Below, one piece after another: positions 44,739 through 55,170 of a DNA stretch of 64,000 nt. The notes beneath the pieces were generated by a model, which saw nothing but the letters and a program-made list of their open reading frames with translations, did no database searches and was not told where the DNA came from. Source of the DNA: Desulfobacteraceae bacterium Eth-SRB2 (GTDB lineage Bacteria > Desulfobacterota > Desulfobacteria > Desulfobacterales > UBA11574); the NCBI GenBank assembly GCA_004193595.1, contig RPGQ01000004.1, forward strand, positions 227,461-291,460, written 5' to 3'. How positions within the stretch are numbered: position 1 is the stretch's first letter; every line of letters begins with the position of its first letter. The position numbers and the translations under genes are program-made.

Positions 44739-44949
44739 CTATGACAGCAAATAACGGTTGGATTTTTTTAATATTGTAATTTCAAATGGTTATTGAATGC
44801 TGCCAGCATGTATTATCTGTCAATTAAGGAAAAACAGCTGTAAATAGGCCTGATTTTGTGCCATTACAGACAATATTGATAAAATGATACTTAATTAATA
44901 CTTGACATTACAGCAACTTATGAAATCCAACCGTTATTTGCTATCATAG
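44739..44949. mobile_element. 211-bp MITE with 27-bp terminal inverted repeats and 8-bp target duplication
   Basis: The left end CTATGACAGCAAATAACGG continues for 27 bp and matches the reverse complement of the right end with one mismatch. Exact direct repeats CTTATTTT flank it at 44731-44738 and 44950-44957. No open frame inside. It is non-autonomous, and its transposase is not in the window. The 8-bp duplication is intact. Confidence 0.9.
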
Positions 44950-45070
44950 CTTATTTTTATTTAATTTTTTTTTGATAAATTTAGATTCTTGAGGATATTC
45001 CTGCTCCTTTGAAATCGATTTGTTTAAAAAAACGAAGCCCTTACTATTTTTTAATTCCGCTTTATCCGTT

Positions 45071-45520
45071 TTAGGGTGACTCAAAAAAGTTTTTTAAATT
45101 TTCTTGAATAAGAGCCTCGATAAGATGGGGTAGCGGAATTGGAGATATTCCTACAATTTCAACATGTTCCTGGGTAAGCGGTATAAGCAGTTTTTTTGCC
45201 GGGCTGCTTGCCACTGCCTCCGCCATTTTCGGTGTTACTTCTCCCATCATGGAATGCGCCATTATGATAGCTACCGTACCAATGATAATATCGGCCTTTC
45301 CAGCGGTCTGAACAATTGCATTTTCTCCAGAGGCGCCACGATTGGCTTTGGCTTTAAGCATCTGAGACGTTGCAATGGCATTCGTACCTAAGGCAATAAT
45401 TTCAACGGCTTCTCCAAACAGATCTTTAAGTTTTTTTATTACGGCGCTTCCGATGCCGCCGCCCTGTCCGTCTATTACGCAGATCCGCTGCAGGTCTGAT
45501 TTTTTGTTTGTTCTATTCAT
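45071..45520 (-). CDS. DUF3842 family protein
   Basis: 149 residues with a nucleotide-binding-like N-terminus (VIDGQGGGIGSAVIKKL) and the DUF3842 signature segments LGTNAIATSQMLKA, GENAIV and IGTVAIIMAHSMMGE. Function unknown. It is often found beside CooT-like genes in anaerobes, as here, where the MITE now separates them. The adjacency suggests metal homeostasis. Confidence 0.85.
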   Translation of the reverse strand: MNRTNKKSDLQRICVIDGQGGGIGSAVIKKLKDLFGEAVEIIALGTNAIATSQMLKAKANRGASGENAIVQTAGKADIIIGTVAIIMAHSMMGEVTPKMAEAVASSPAKKLLIPLTQEHVEIVGISPIPLPHLIEALIQENLKNFFESP

Positions 45521-45624
45521 ATGGTAAACTATTAGGTCTATATTTCAAAATATTCAGAATCGTTGAGTGAGTACCAGATAATGATACCGTCGTCAATGAA
45601 AACAAAACACCGTCTATTCTGAAA

Positions 45625-46146
45625 TTAAAGCTTTTTAATTTTAATCCGGTTCCGTCGTTTTCTTTTTGAAAGTCGTCTGCTGGGACCTTTCTTTTTTGTG
45701 GTGGGGACCCAGCCGCCCTGGTTTTGCTCCACCTCTCCCTTTGTATCCATATAAACAGCCATTGTGATCTTTTCTTCAAATGCAGGAGAGCTTATGGTGG
45801 CTGCTCCCATGGACGCCGCAAAATTGACAATATCCAGGTCCGAGCTAACGACCAGGGCCTTTTCCCTATCTCTTGCCGCCATCCTTTTAATTACGGTATC
45901 GGCAGTTTCTCCACTGCGAGAAAATTTAACCTTGATCCCTTTGACTCGATCTTTGTGCTGTGAGAGAGGAGGTGCATGGGTTCCGTCAAATACTACCGTA
46001 ATCATGTGGCGTTTTATTCTTTTGTATGATGAAAGGGCGTCGAGAAGGGCTTCCCTGCCAAGTTGTATATCCTGTTGATCAAGTGTGCTCAGCGAACTGG
46101 AACACCGGATCAGATTGTAACCGTCGATTATAATATGAATAGACAT
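45625..46146 (-). CDS. NYN-domain (YacP-like) ribonuclease-related protein
   Basis: 173 residues. The PIN/NYN fold is seen in HIIIDGYNLIR, VVFDGTHAP and VSSDLDIVNFA, with the acidic residues needed for metal binding. The family includes B. subtilis YacP/Rae1, which cleaves mRNA on ribosomes. The last 30 residues are very basic (KKKGPSRRLSKRKRRNR), fitting RNA binding. It starts 7 bp after parB. Confidence 0.85.
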   Translation of the reverse strand: MSIHIIIDGYNLIRCSSSLSTLDQQDIQLGREALLDALSSYKRIKRHMITVVFDGTHAPPLSQHKDRVKGIKVKFSRSGETADTVIKRMAARDREKALVVSSDLDIVNFAASMGAATISSPAFEEKITMAVYMDTKGEVEQNQGGWVPTTKKKGPSRRLSKRKRRNRIKIKKL

Positions 46147-46153
46147 GAACTTG

Positions 46154-47059
46154 TTATGTCTGCTTCAGAAGTGTTAGCACCCGATCAAGATCATCATTGT
46201 TGTAAAAAGCGATTTCAACCCTTCCTTTTTTTCCGTGCCTTTTGATCTGAACTTTGGTTCCAAAGCGACGGGAAAGATCCTCCGCCAGACTTAAAAGGTG
46301 TCTTTGCTCCGAATCGGCGGAAGGCTTTTTCGCTTTTTTCTTTTCTGCATTTAAACGGTTAATCAGACGTTCCGTTTCCCTGACCGATAGTCCTTTGGAA
46401 ACAACAGCCCGCCATGCCGCATTTTGCTGGGCTGAATTCGAGGCGCCCAGCAATGCCCGTGCATGCCCCATACTCAGAGCGCCGGTTATTATATCGATTT
46501 TAATTTGTTCGGGCAGTTGCCGGAGCCTTAAAAAATTGGCCACGGCAGACCTGCTTTTTCCTACGCGGGCCGCGGCCTGATCCTGGGTAAGGTCGAATTT
46601 GGTAATAAGCTGATAGTAAGCCTCAGCCTCTTCCATGGGATTCAAATCTTCTCGTTGTATATTTTCAACAATAGACATTTCCAGAAGATCTGTGTCCGCA
46701 ATGGTTCTGACAATGACCGGCACCTGGATGAGTCCGGCCTTTTTTGCGGCACGAAGTCGTCTTTCACCGGTAACCAGCTCAAAACCGTTATCGTCTTTTC
46801 TAACCAAAAGAGGCTGTATGATTCCCTGTTCTTTAATAGAGCGAGCCATTCCTTCAAGTTCATCTTCAGAAAATCTCATGCGGGGCTGGTAACGATTCGG
46901 GCGGATTCGTTCGATATCACAGTGAAAATATTCCTTTGATACGCTTTCAACAGGATCGATACCGGGTAGCAGGGAATCAAGGCCTCTTCCCAGGGCAATT
47001 TTTTTTGTTTTTTTAAATTGTGACCCGGCTTCTTCTTTTTTCTTTTTTACGTTTTTCAT
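46154..47059 (-). CDS. parB: Chromosome partitioning protein ParB
   Basis: 301 residues. The N-terminal LGRGLDSLLPG, the CTP-binding ParB/Sulfiredoxin domain (RPNRYQPR, LVTGERRLRAAKKAG, ENIQREDLNPMEEA) and the HTH (TQDQAAARVGKSRSAVANFLRL) are all intact. It loads at parS and spreads over the origin region. The classical parS palindrome was not found by eye here. Confidence 0.95.
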   Translation of the reverse strand: MKNVKKKKEEAGSQFKKTKKIALGRGLDSLLPGIDPVESVSKEYFHCDIERIRPNRYQPRMRFSEDELEGMARSIKEQGIIQPLLVRKDDNGFELVTGERRLRAAKKAGLIQVPVIVRTIADTDLLEMSIVENIQREDLNPMEEAEAYYQLITKFDLTQDQAAARVGKSRSAVANFLRLRQLPEQIKIDIITGALSMGHARALLGASNSAQQNAAWRAVVSKGLSVRETERLINRLNAEKKKAKKPSADSEQRHLLSLAEDLSRRFGTKVQIKRHGKKGRVEIAFYNNDDLDRVLTLLKQT

Positions 47060-47183
47060 ATTAATTTAACGAATGAATTTAGTGGGTTATTTTTGACAAA
47101 TGTAATTTTTCAGTAACTAATGGATTCGGGTCCATATCCTCAATGAATGTACCGGAACTTATTGACACATAATCTTGGTTCCA

Positions 47184-47960
47184 TCAAATTGGGTGGTGAA
47201 TTTCATTGGCCATTATTTCTTTTGCCAGATTAAAATAGCTTTGTGCCCCCGGGGAAGCGGCATCATACAGCAAAATCGGTTTCCCGAAACTCGGCGCTTC
47301 ACCCAACCTCACATTCCTTGGAACCATGGTCTTGAATACCAGATGTTTGAAATATCTTTCAGCATCTTCAGCAACCTGGTGAGACAGGTTTGTCCTTTTA
47401 TCAAACATGGTAAGAAGAATACCGACAATTTCCAGTTTCGGATTCAGATGATGCTTGATACGCTTCATGGTCTGTAAAAGCTGCCCCAGGCCTTCCAGTG
47501 CATAAAATTCGCACTGAAGGGGAATAAGCATAAAATCAGCAGCCGTCAAAGCGTTGACGGTAAGAAGACTCAATGAGGGAGGGCAGTCAATTATTATGTA
47601 TTCAAATGAATCCGCAAGTTGGGCCAAAAGTTTCTTTAACACCATTTCACGTTTGGGTTTTGACATCATTTCCACTTCAAAACCGATAAGCTCCACCCGC
47701 GAAGGGATGATTTTCAAGGTATCTATGTCGCTGTTTAAAACCAGGTTTCTAGCGGCAACTTTACCAATCATTCCGTGGTATAATGTATGATAAATACTGT
47801 TTTTGTCTATACCAAGACCGGTGGTGGCATTTCCCTGGGGATCGCAATCGACGAGGAGCGTTCTTTTTTCAGAAACCGCGAGTGCTGCGGACAGATTTAC
47901 CGCTGTGGTGGTTTTGCCAACGCCACCTTTCTGGTTGGCGATACATATAATATGTGTCAT
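47184..47960 (-). CDS. parA: Chromosome partitioning ATPase ParA
   Basis: About 258 residues from the ATG at 47960 (MTHIICIANQKGGVGKTT), preferred over an upstream ATG because AGGA lies 9 nt before it. The deviant Walker A KGGVGKTT, IDCPPSLS and the nucleotide-binding segments of Soj/ParA proteins are complete. It pairs with parB 124 bp downstream, which usually marks the origin-proximal part of a chromosome. Confidence 0.95.
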   Translation of the reverse strand: MTHIICIANQKGGVGKTTTAVNLSAALAVSEKRTLLVDCDPQGNATTGLGIDKNSIYHTLYHGMIGKVAARNLVLNSDIDTLKIIPSRVELIGFEVEMMSKPKREMVLKKLLAQLADSFEYIIIDCPPSLSLLTVNALTAADFMLIPLQCEFYALEGLGQLLQTMKRIKHHLNPKLEIVGILLTMFDKRTNLSHQVAEDAERYFKHLVFKTMVPRNVRLGEAPSFGKPILLYDAASPGAQSYFNLAKEIMANEIHHPI

Positions 47961-48078
47961 ACTTAAAAATCCTATCATAAAACATTTGGTTTGAAAAGTA
48001 TGAAAGGATATGTATTGATTATTGACGATTGAAAAAAAAGAACCTATTTTTGTTTAAATATTAATTTATGAGGTAGTT

Positions 48079-49479
48079 ATGCAAGTTATCAGGAAAGCAT
48101 TTTTACTCTGCTTTATTTTGATTTTCATTGTCAACATTCTTGTACCAAAAGAGGCGTTGTGTATTACCATACAAGAGGAAGAAGAAATGTCCCGTGAAGT
48201 GATGAAAGTCATTATAAAACATTACGAGGTTATTAATGATCCTCTGATTGTCAACTATATTAATCAAATGGGTCAGAAAATGGTTTCAGCCCTTCCGCCA
48301 CAGCCGTTTGATTATCATTTTTATGTAATAAAAAACGATGAATATAATGCTTTTGCAACCCCTGCGGGTCATGTTTTTGTAAACAGCGGCCTGCTGGAAG
48401 CCATGGAGAATGAAGAAGAGTTGGCCGGGATACTTGGCCATGAAATCGCTCATGTTGTGTGCCGTCATATTTCCCAACAGATAGAAAGGTCAAAAAAGAT
48501 CGGAATTGCAACCCTTGCCGGAGTTGCCGCCGGTATATTACTCGGAATCGGAGGATCGGCGGCGGCGGCACAAGCGGTAACCATGGGGTCTGCGGCTGCC
48601 GGTCAGTCCGTGCAATTGTCATACAGCCGTGAGGACGAGTTCCAGGCGGACCAGATCGGTCTCATATCTCTGACCAAAGCAGGATATAGTGGAGAAGGGT
48701 TGCTCACGATGCTGAAAAAACTCTGGAGCAGGCGATGGTTTGGTCCCGATCAGATCCCGACTTATCTTACCACGCATCCTGCCACAGAGGAACGAATGGC
48801 CAATATCGACACCTGGCTCGAACAAAACAAAAAGATACAAGCACACATTGACGCTTATAATTTTTCAAGGGTTCATGCCCGGATTGTTGCTGTTTACGGG
48901 GACAAGAGTGTTGCGTTAAGAAAGTTTGAGGCAGAGGTTAAAAACCACCCTGAAGATTCTTTGGCACAATACGGATACGGACTGATTTTGGCCCGGACAG
49001 GTGATCGGAAAGATGCCATTAATCACCTTAAAAAAGCACTGGTGAAAAATGCTTTCGATCCGTATATGTTAAAAGATCTCGGCCAAATTTATTTTCTCGA
49101 CGGCCGGTATCAAGACGCATTAAATACACTGGAAAGTGCCGCTAGCATTTCCTCTAACGATCCCGAAGTATTTTTTTACCTTGGACGCGCACAGATGGAG
49201 CTTGGGCGTTTACAAGAAGCAGCGGTTACATTTGAAGAACTCATTGAAAAAAACCATGATTATCCCCAAGCGTTTTATTCCCTTGGTGAAACCTATGGCA
49301 AGATGGAAAGGCTGGATGAGGCCCATTATTGGCTGGGTGTTTATTATAAGAAAAAAGATGATGTTAAAAATGCGGCGTTTCATTTGAAACGGGCTCTGGA
49401 ACTTACGGGAGATCCGGATAAAAGGGAAAAAATTAAAAAGATGCTAAAAGAGATCCATGGAAAAAAGAGACCGTCATAG
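48079..49479 (+). CDS. M48-family (BepA-like) periplasmic metalloprotease with TPR repeats
   Basis: 466 residues with a signal peptide (FLLCFILIFIVNILVP). The zinc motif is HEIAH near residue 120 (GILGHEIAHVVCRH), with the third ligand in SREDEFQADQ. The C-terminal 200 residues are tetratricopeptide repeats. E. coli BepA of this layout guards outer-membrane beta-barrel assembly. Divergent from parA. Confidence 0.92.
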   Translation: MQVIRKAFLLCFILIFIVNILVPKEALCITIQEEEEMSREVMKVIIKHYEVINDPLIVNYINQMGQKMVSALPPQPFDYHFYVIKNDEYNAFATPAGHVFVNSGLLEAMENEEELAGILGHEIAHVVCRHISQQIERSKKIGIATLAGVAAGILLGIGGSAAAAQAVTMGSAAAGQSVQLSYSREDEFQADQIGLISLTKAGYSGEGLLTMLKKLWSRRWFGPDQIPTYLTTHPATEERMANIDTWLEQNKKIQAHIDAYNFSRVHARIVAVYGDKSVALRKFEAEVKNHPEDSLAQYGYGLILARTGDRKDAINHLKKALVKNAFDPYMLKDLGQIYFLDGRYQDALNTLESAASISSNDPEVFFYLGRAQMELGRLQEAAVTFEELIEKNHDYPQAFYSLGETYGKMERLDEAHYWLGVYYKKKDDVKNAAFHLKRALELTGDPDKREKIKKMLKEIHGKKRPS

Positions 49480-49507
49480 AAAAACTTTCGGGCCGGTTGC
49501 CGTGTTG

Positions 49508-51541
49508 TCAGCTGCGATCAAAATGGGAAAATTGCATGGTAAACGTCCCTCGGCCCTGGGTCGCTGACCGTAATGAAGTGGCGTATCCGAACATACGTGC
49601 CAGAGGAACAATCGCCTTAATTACCACTGCGTCTATTTTGTGCGCTATGGATTCAATTTTCCCCTTGCGGGAATTAAGGTCTCCGATAACATCTCCCATA
49701 AAAGCTTCAGGAACAAAAATCTCAACATCCATGATCGGATCAAGGAGAAACGGTTCACCGTTGGCAAGAGCGGTTTTGCATGCCATGGATGCACTGACCG
49801 TATAAGCCAATTCCGTGCCCAGGGATTCCTTGAATGCCCCTCCGGTTAGGATCGCTTTAACGTCCACCACCGGATAGCCCATCAGGGATCCGCTTTCCAA
49901 AGATTCCATGACCCCTTTTTCAATGGCAGGAATAAAAACATCCGGTATGGTTTCCTCATCAATTTCGGATATGAACCTGTTTTGACTGCCGCGTTCCAGA
50001 GGTGTCAGCTTTAGCGTCACTTTGGCAAAATGACGCTGCCCCGCAATTTCCTTGTCAAACACGGCGGATCCCTCACCCTCTTTCTCAATGGTTTCCCTGT
50101 AGACAACCTGGGGTTTTCCCACATTTACGTTGGTTTTGAATTCACGCTGCATGCGACTGATGATGACTTCAAGGTGAAGCTCACCCATACCGGACAAAAT
50201 AGATTGCCCGGTGTCTTCATCATTTTTAAGTTGCAGCGTCGGGTCTTCGGCCATAAATTTTTCTAATACCTCATCCAGCTTTTCCTGATCGGCATGTGTT
50301 TTAGGCTCTATGGCAATGGAAATGACGGGCGCGTAAAACTCTATTTTTTCAAGTAAAACCGGGTGATCAATGGAGCATAGTGTTTCGCCGGTAGAGGATT
50401 CTTTCAATCCCACAACCCCCACAATACTCCCGGCATCGGCAAAGTCGATCCGTTCTCTCTTGTTGGCATGCATCCTTAAGATACGGGAGAGTTTTTCATT
50501 TATTTTACGGGAAGGGTTATAGGTGGTTTCTTTGGCATGCATCTTTCCGCTGTAGATTCTGACATAGGAAAGCTTTCGCCCTTCAATCATGGCGACTTTA
50601 AATATGAGTGCCGCAAGGGGGGCGGTGTCTTTGGCTTTGCATTCAACAATTTCACCGGTTTCAGGGTGCACCCCTTTAATGGGCGGGATATCGACAGGAC
50701 TGGGAAGGAAATCCACAATTGAGTTAAGCAAAGGTTGTATGCCTTTGTTTCTCAGTGCGCTGCCGCACAGTACCGGTACCAGTTTCAGATCTATGGTTGC
50801 TTTTCGTATGGCGGTAATCAGGCTTTCCGTTGAAACCGGGGCTTCCGATAGATAATCCTCCATAATATCATCATCGACTTCAGCGATGGTTTCAATGAGT
50901 TTGTCGCGATATTTTTCGGCGGATTCAAGAAAATCAAAGGGTATCTCTTCGGTTGTGTATGTTTCTCCCAGAGCGTCATCTTCCCAGAGAATCTGTTTCA
51001 TATGGATCAGATCGATAACACCGGCAAAGTCATCTTCCGATCCCACCGGCAATTGTAATATAAGAGGGTTGGCATGCAGTCTGTCTTTCATCATTTCAAC
51101 GGTTTTAAAAAAACTTGCACCGACTCTGTCCAGTTTATTGATAAATGCAATCTTCGGGACAAAGTATTTGTCTGCCTGTCGCCATACCGTTTCCGACTGG
51201 GGTTCCACACCGCCAACCGCACAAAAAATTCCAATAGCGCCGTCAAGCACCCTCAATGAACGTTCTACTTCGATTGTAAAATCCACATGTCCCGGCGTAT
51301 CTATTATCTGGATCTCGTTTCCTTTCCAGTGGCAGGTGGTAACCGCAGAGGTAATTGTAATGCCGCGTTCCTGCTCATCAGCCATCCAGTCCATTATGGC
51401 TTCGCCGTCATGAACCTCGCCGATTTTGTGGGAACGGCCCGTATAGTAAAGTATCCGCTCAGTTACCGTTGTCTTGCCGGCGTCAATATGGGCTATAATT
51501 CCGATATTACGTATATTTTTGATGTGAGTCTTTTTTTTCAT
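49508..51541 (-). CDS. fusA: Elongation factor G paralogue
   Basis: 677 residues, complete translational GTPase: AHIDAGKTT (P-loop), ERGITITSA switch I, DTPGHVDF (switch II) and NKLD. Domains II-V follow to the end. No ribosomal protein genes flank it, so this is probably a second EF-G (EF-G2-type or recycling form) and not the str-operon copy. The start overlaps the GerMN-domain gene (ATGA). Confidence 0.9.
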   Translation of the reverse strand: MKKKTHIKNIRNIGIIAHIDAGKTTVTERILYYTGRSHKIGEVHDGEAIMDWMADEQERGITITSAVTTCHWKGNEIQIIDTPGHVDFTIEVERSLRVLDGAIGIFCAVGGVEPQSETVWRQADKYFVPKIAFINKLDRVGASFFKTVEMMKDRLHANPLILQLPVGSEDDFAGVIDLIHMKQILWEDDALGETYTTEEIPFDFLESAEKYRDKLIETIAEVDDDIMEDYLSEAPVSTESLITAIRKATIDLKLVPVLCGSALRNKGIQPLLNSIVDFLPSPVDIPPIKGVHPETGEIVECKAKDTAPLAALIFKVAMIEGRKLSYVRIYSGKMHAKETTYNPSRKINEKLSRILRMHANKRERIDFADAGSIVGVVGLKESSTGETLCSIDHPVLLEKIEFYAPVISIAIEPKTHADQEKLDEVLEKFMAEDPTLQLKNDEDTGQSILSGMGELHLEVIISRMQREFKTNVNVGKPQVVYRETIEKEGEGSAVFDKEIAGQRHFAKVTLKLTPLERGSQNRFISEIDEETIPDVFIPAIEKGVMESLESGSLMGYPVVDVKAILTGGAFKESLGTELAYTVSASMACKTALANGEPFLLDPIMDVEIFVPEAFMGDVIGDLNSRKGKIESIAHKIDAVVIKAIVPLARMFGYATSLRSATQGRGTFTMQFSHFDRS

Positions 51542-52107
51542 CGTATTAAAAGCATATTTGCTTTAAAGGGAAATCTAAGATCAATATGACCGGCCAGGGT
51601 CATAGATTCGCGTCCCCCGATCAATATTTTTACGGCATGGATTTCAGGGATATTCAATATTAATGAATTAACGATTGAGTATATCGAAAAAAGTTCTGTT
51701 TTTATTCCACCGGGGTGAGAATCTATTATTGTATTTGATATGTCGACATAAGCTGTTCCGTCCCGGGTAACATAGAGCGCCCTGATCGTTGTCCCTTCGG
51801 GAATTGTCCTCATAAGTTGTTTCCGTGGACCGTCTATCAATGCCTCGATAATAATTTTAGCAAATTCGGCGGGACTGTCGGAATGAAAAAGAGTCCTTTT
51901 TTCTGCTGTCAGAAACGAATTGCTTTTATTAGAAAAATAGAGATGGACAACCAACTTGTCCGAATATTGTGTGCCCGTTTTTTGGACGTTTTGCTTAAAT
52001 TTATCATCGGCCGATGATTTTAAGGGAATATTCAATAGCGCCATGCAGACAGCGCTAACCATAATAACAGCTAAAACAGCATATAATACAGGGCGCTTTG
52101 TAATCAT
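51538..52107 (-). CDS. GerMN-domain membrane-anchored protein
   Basis: 189 residues from the ATG at 52107; the longer frame upstream is encoded by repeat A. An N-terminal membrane anchor ([17 protein letters not shown]) precedes a GerMN domain ([45 protein letters not shown]). GerMN domains are found in spore germination lipoproteins and in many non-sporing bacteria. The role is unknown. It is translationally coupled to the EF-G paralogue, an odd pairing. Confidence 0.85.
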   Translation of the reverse strand: MITKRPVLYAVLAVIMVSAVCMALLNIPLKSSADDKFKQNVQKTGTQYSDKLVVHLYFSNKSNSFLTAEKRTLFHSDSPAEFAKIIIEALIDGPRKQLMRTIPEGTTIRALYVTRDGTAYVDISNTIIDSHPGGIKTELFSIYSIVNSLILNIPEIHAVKILIGGRESMTLAGHIDLRFPFKANMLLIR

Positions 52108-52178
52108 GATGTAACATCTAATAATTTTATAACGTTCAGATGGTCCGGCATCAACGTATGTTTGATCAAGCCACATTT

Positions 52179-52359
52179 GACGGTCTCGTAAAAAGTCCAA
52201 CTTCTGCGTTGTGCTGCATTTCGCAATCATTCAACGTACGATAAGTACGCCTCATGATTATAAAATTTGCGACGCCTTTTTATCCCGCCTATGTTTGGCG
52301 GGGGAATTTGAACTTTTTACGAAACCGTCTAAATCGGACTTTTTACGAGTTCATCACAT
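52179..52359. repeat. Dispersed repeat A, copy 4 (opposite orientation)
   Basis: GACGGTCTCGTAAAAAGTCC at the left, TTTTTACGAAACCGTC at 52314-52329, then the shared flank GGACTTTTTACGAGTTCATC. Full-length form with the CGGGGGAA hairpin arm. It forms the upstream region of the GerMN gene. Confidence 0.85.
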
Positions 52360-52484
52360 TTGACTGTTTATAAAAATAAAATGGTTTTTTAAGCCAATAC
52401 ACTAGCGATGTCAAGGATAGAAGAGAAAGCGTGATATACAAATAAAAAAAGGCCGGCCCCATAGACCAACCCTTTTTAAATGTT

Positions 52485-52560
52485 TGGTGGAGCTGAGGGG
52501 GGTCGAACCCCTGACCTCATGACTGCCAGTCATGCGCTCTCCCAACTGAGCTACAGCCCC
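52485..52560 (-). tRNA. tRNA-Ala (anticodon GGC)
   Basis: 76 nt on the minus strand with encoded CCA (TGG at 52485-52487). The anticodon loop is CTGGCAG, giving GGC. D, anticodon and T arms all fold normally (GTTCGAC in the T loop). Confidence 0.98.
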
Positions 52561-52569
52561 ATGCAAAAA

Positions 52570-52598
52570 AATCTAACAAAAGGCGATAAACGTGTCAA
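52570..52598 (-). promoter_or_regulatory. Sigma-70-type promoter of tRNA-Ala
   Basis: On the minus strand TTGACA (52593-52598), 17-nt spacer, TAGATT (52570-52575), with the tRNA starting 9 bp later at 52560. Confidence 0.7.
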
Positions 52599-52832
52599 TA
52601 AATATTTTATAGCATTTTATGACTGGAAAATGTTGACAAAATTAAAGACAATAAATATCATTGGTTTTTTAATATTTACAACATACTGTATATATAAGAT
52701 TTTTTAATATAGACCATTTGGATTGGTTTAAGGCGGAGGATTTTGTAAAAAGTCAAGAAAGGTTCAATATGGCTTAAAATGATTTTTTACGATTTCGTTA
52801 ATAACGGGAATCAATATTTGATAAGGTAAGGT

Positions 52833-53093
52833 ATGGCTCCAAATAATTTACCAAGATTTAGTAAACTATCGGTAGCAAATAATCCTCAAAGGACCAAACA
52901 AGCCGGAATGTATAAGGAATTTGATGCTACAGAGCTCTATTGTCCTAAATGCAAACGTGCGGTTCCGGTTCGAAAGCGACTTCTGCTTGTTCTTCCTGAA
53001 GGTGATAAATATGAATATTTGTGTAAGTTTTGCTTAGAGACTGTGGGGACAAAGATCGAGCGACAGGTGAAGCCTGTTTCGGTAATAATTTAA
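52833..53093 (+). CDS. Small zinc-ribbon protein
   Basis: 86 residues. Two CxxC pairs, CPKC near residue 37 and CKFC near 65, fit a zinc ribbon around a hydrophobic strand (RLLLVLPEGDKYEYLCKFC). The N-terminal 25 residues are basic and unstructured. Cytoplasmic. I recognise no named family. Similar small proteins are common in Desulfobacterota, and the ribosome-like GGTAAGG precedes the ATG. Confidence 0.65.
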   Translation: MAPNNLPRFSKLSVANNPQRTKQAGMYKEFDATELYCPKCKRAVPVRKRLLLVLPEGDKYEYLCKFCLETVGTKIERQVKPVSVII

Positions 53094-53131
53094 ATCGAAT
53101 ATTGCAATGAACAGTGACTTCAAAAAAATTA

Positions 53132-53185
53132 TGGTGAATTAAATGACGATATTAACCCGACCCCATAATTTATTGAGAAGTTACA
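53132..53185. repeat. Dispersed repeat E, copy 3 (partial)
   Basis: GTGAATTAAATGACGATATT, then CCCATAATTTATTGAGAAG matches repeat E copies at 27050 and 55171. It sits just before ppiD. Confidence 0.6.
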
Positions 53186-53223
53186 AGGAACCATATTGAG
53201 AAGAATAAATAGAGAGGAAATAT

Positions 53224-55116
53224 ATGCTCAGGTTTATGCGGCAACAAGCGGGTAATTGGTTAATCAAAGTACTGTTAGGTGCTATTGTTATTGTATTTAT
53301 ATTCTGGGGCGTAGGAAGTTTCAGGGCGCAAAGAGGCGGCCGGGTTGCGCTTGTTAATGGAGATCAGATCACGCTGGATGAGTACAGGGAGACATATAAT
53401 AATCTTATTGAACAGTTGCGCGAAAGATTCGGGAACAACCTGAATGAAGATATGATAAAGATGCTTCAGGTAAAAAAGCAGGCTTTGAATCAACTTATCG
53501 ACAAAAAACTCCTGGTTCAGGAAGCCAGGAGGCTTGAGTTTCGTGTTTCGGACAAGGAGCTTGCCGATAGCATCATGAAAATCGGGGCATTTCAAAGGGG
53601 CGGAGTATTCGATAAACGCCTTTATCAAAATGTTCTGGGTCGTCTCAGAATGACCCCTGAAGAATTCGAGATAGCCCAAAAAGATGCCATGCTTATTGAG
53701 AGGGTAAAAGTGCTTATCACAAGCAGCGCTAAAGTTTCAGACCAAGAGGTCAGGGAATGGTTTAACTGGGCAAATGCATTGGTAAATATTGATTTTGTAC
53801 GGTTTGATCCCGACAAATATAAAGATATCAAGGCGTCTATCGAAGAAATAAAAGCATTCTTTGAAAAGAATAAAGAAAACTATAAAACAGATGCTATGGT
53901 GAAAGTTCGATACCTGAGTTTTGATCCGGATGCATACGGATCTAAGGTTTCAATTTCCGATGAAGAACTTCAGGATTATTTTGATGAAAACCGGGAAGAG
54001 TTTAACATCCCGAAAACCGTTGAAGCCCGACATATTTTGCTAAAGGTCGATCAGAATGCCGGTCCTGAAGATGTTGAAAAGGCGAGAAAAAGAGCTTTAG
54101 ATATACTGAAGATGGCCAGAGAGGGAAAAGGTTTTCCTGAACTGGCCAAAAAATATTCAGAAGGACCCACCCGAGACAGGGGAGGATACTTGGGTACATT
54201 CAAAAGGAAGGCCATGGTAAAACCCTTTGCCGACAAGGCCTTTTCAATGAAAGCCGGGGAAATCAGCGAACCCGTTCGCACGCGTTTCGGATGGCATATT
54301 ATCAAACTCGAAAAGGTAAATGAAGAATCCTCCTTATCTTTTGATGAAGCCAAAAAGAAAATACAAAAGAAATTGACCGGAAATAAATCAAAAAATCTTG
54401 CGTACGACGAAGCAGAGGCGGTTTCCGATGTTTCTTTTGAAGGGGATGATCTGTTAAAATCAGCAAAAGAACAAAACCTGAAAATTTTGACTACAGATTT
54501 TTTTACAAAAAAAGGGCCGGAAAAAGGTATTAAAAGCCGAGCAAAGTTTGCATCGGCCGCCTTTGATCTTGCGGTTATGGAAATAAGCGATATACAGGAA
54601 TTTGAAAACGGATATTATATTCTTCAGGTAATCGAAAAAATACCCGAAAAAATTCCGGAATTTAAAAAAGTCAAGGAGAAAGTCCGGGTTGATTTAATAC
54701 AGGAAAAGCAGGAAGAAAAAGCGAAAAAGGATGCGGATACATTCCTATCCGCTTTAAAAAGCGGCAAATCCATGACCACGGAAAGCAAACAGTTTAATGT
54801 AACTCCAACAACCACCGGTTTTTTTAAACGCAATGATTCGATTCCTAAAATTGGATTTGAGCGTGAGGTTTTTAAGGCTGCTTTTCAACTGTCACCTGAA
54901 CAAAAATTGCCGGAAAAACCCATAAAAGGTTCAAGAGGGTATTATGTTTTTCAGTTAAAGGATAGAAAAACGCCGGAAGCTGAAGAACTTAACACGGAAA
55001 AAGCATCGATAAAGCAAAAATTGCTCCAGGAAAAGAAAGCCAGAACCTTTGATGCTTTGATAGCTCAAATAAGAAGCAATAGCGAAATTACCATTAAAGA
55101 AGGATTTTTGGATTAG
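53224..55116 (+). CDS. Peptidyl-prolyl isomerase PpiD/SurA-like periplasmic chaperone
   Basis: 630 residues, anchored by one N-terminal membrane helix (LLGAIVIVFIFWGVG, residues 17-31). A SurA_N domain follows, then a parvulin PPIase domain (about 265-360: EARHILLKVDQNAGPED, SEGPTRDRGGYLG, FGWHIIKLE) and a second, degenerate parvulin-like segment near the C-terminus. It helps fold outer-membrane and secreted proteins at the exit of the Sec translocon. Length and layout match PpiD. Confidence 0.93.
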   Translation: MLRFMRQQAGNWLIKVLLGAIVIVFIFWGVGSFRAQRGGRVALVNGDQITLDEYRETYNNLIEQLRERFGNNLNEDMIKMLQVKKQALNQLIDKKLLVQEARRLEFRVSDKELADSIMKIGAFQRGGVFDKRLYQNVLGRLRMTPEEFEIAQKDAMLIERVKVLITSSAKVSDQEVREWFNWANALVNIDFVRFDPDKYKDIKASIEEIKAFFEKNKENYKTDAMVKVRYLSFDPDAYGSKVSISDEELQDYFDENREEFNIPKTVEARHILLKVDQNAGPEDVEKARKRALDILKMAREGKGFPELAKKYSEGPTRDRGGYLGTFKRKAMVKPFADKAFSMKAGEISEPVRTRFGWHIIKLEKVNEESSLSFDEAKKKIQKKLTGNKSKNLAYDEAEAVSDVSFEGDDLLKSAKEQNLKILTTDFFTKKGPEKGIKSRAKFASAAFDLAVMEISDIQEFENGYYILQVIEKIPEKIPEFKKVKEKVRVDLIQEKQEEKAKKDADTFLSALKSGKSMTTESKQFNVTPTTTGFFKRNDSIPKIGFEREVFKAAFQLSPEQKLPEKPIKGSRGYYVFQLKDRKTPEAEELNTEKASIKQKLLQEKKARTFDALIAQIRSNSEITIKEGFLD

Positions 55117-55170
55117 GCAACGGGTTCCTAAATTATTATATAATTTCATTTGGCTAAATCTTTCAACCGT

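Noticed and set aside
47060..47183. A parS centromere near parAB
   Set aside because: The 16-bp palindrome TGTTTCACGTGAAACA or a close form was not found by eye here or elsewhere in the window. A computed search would be needed.
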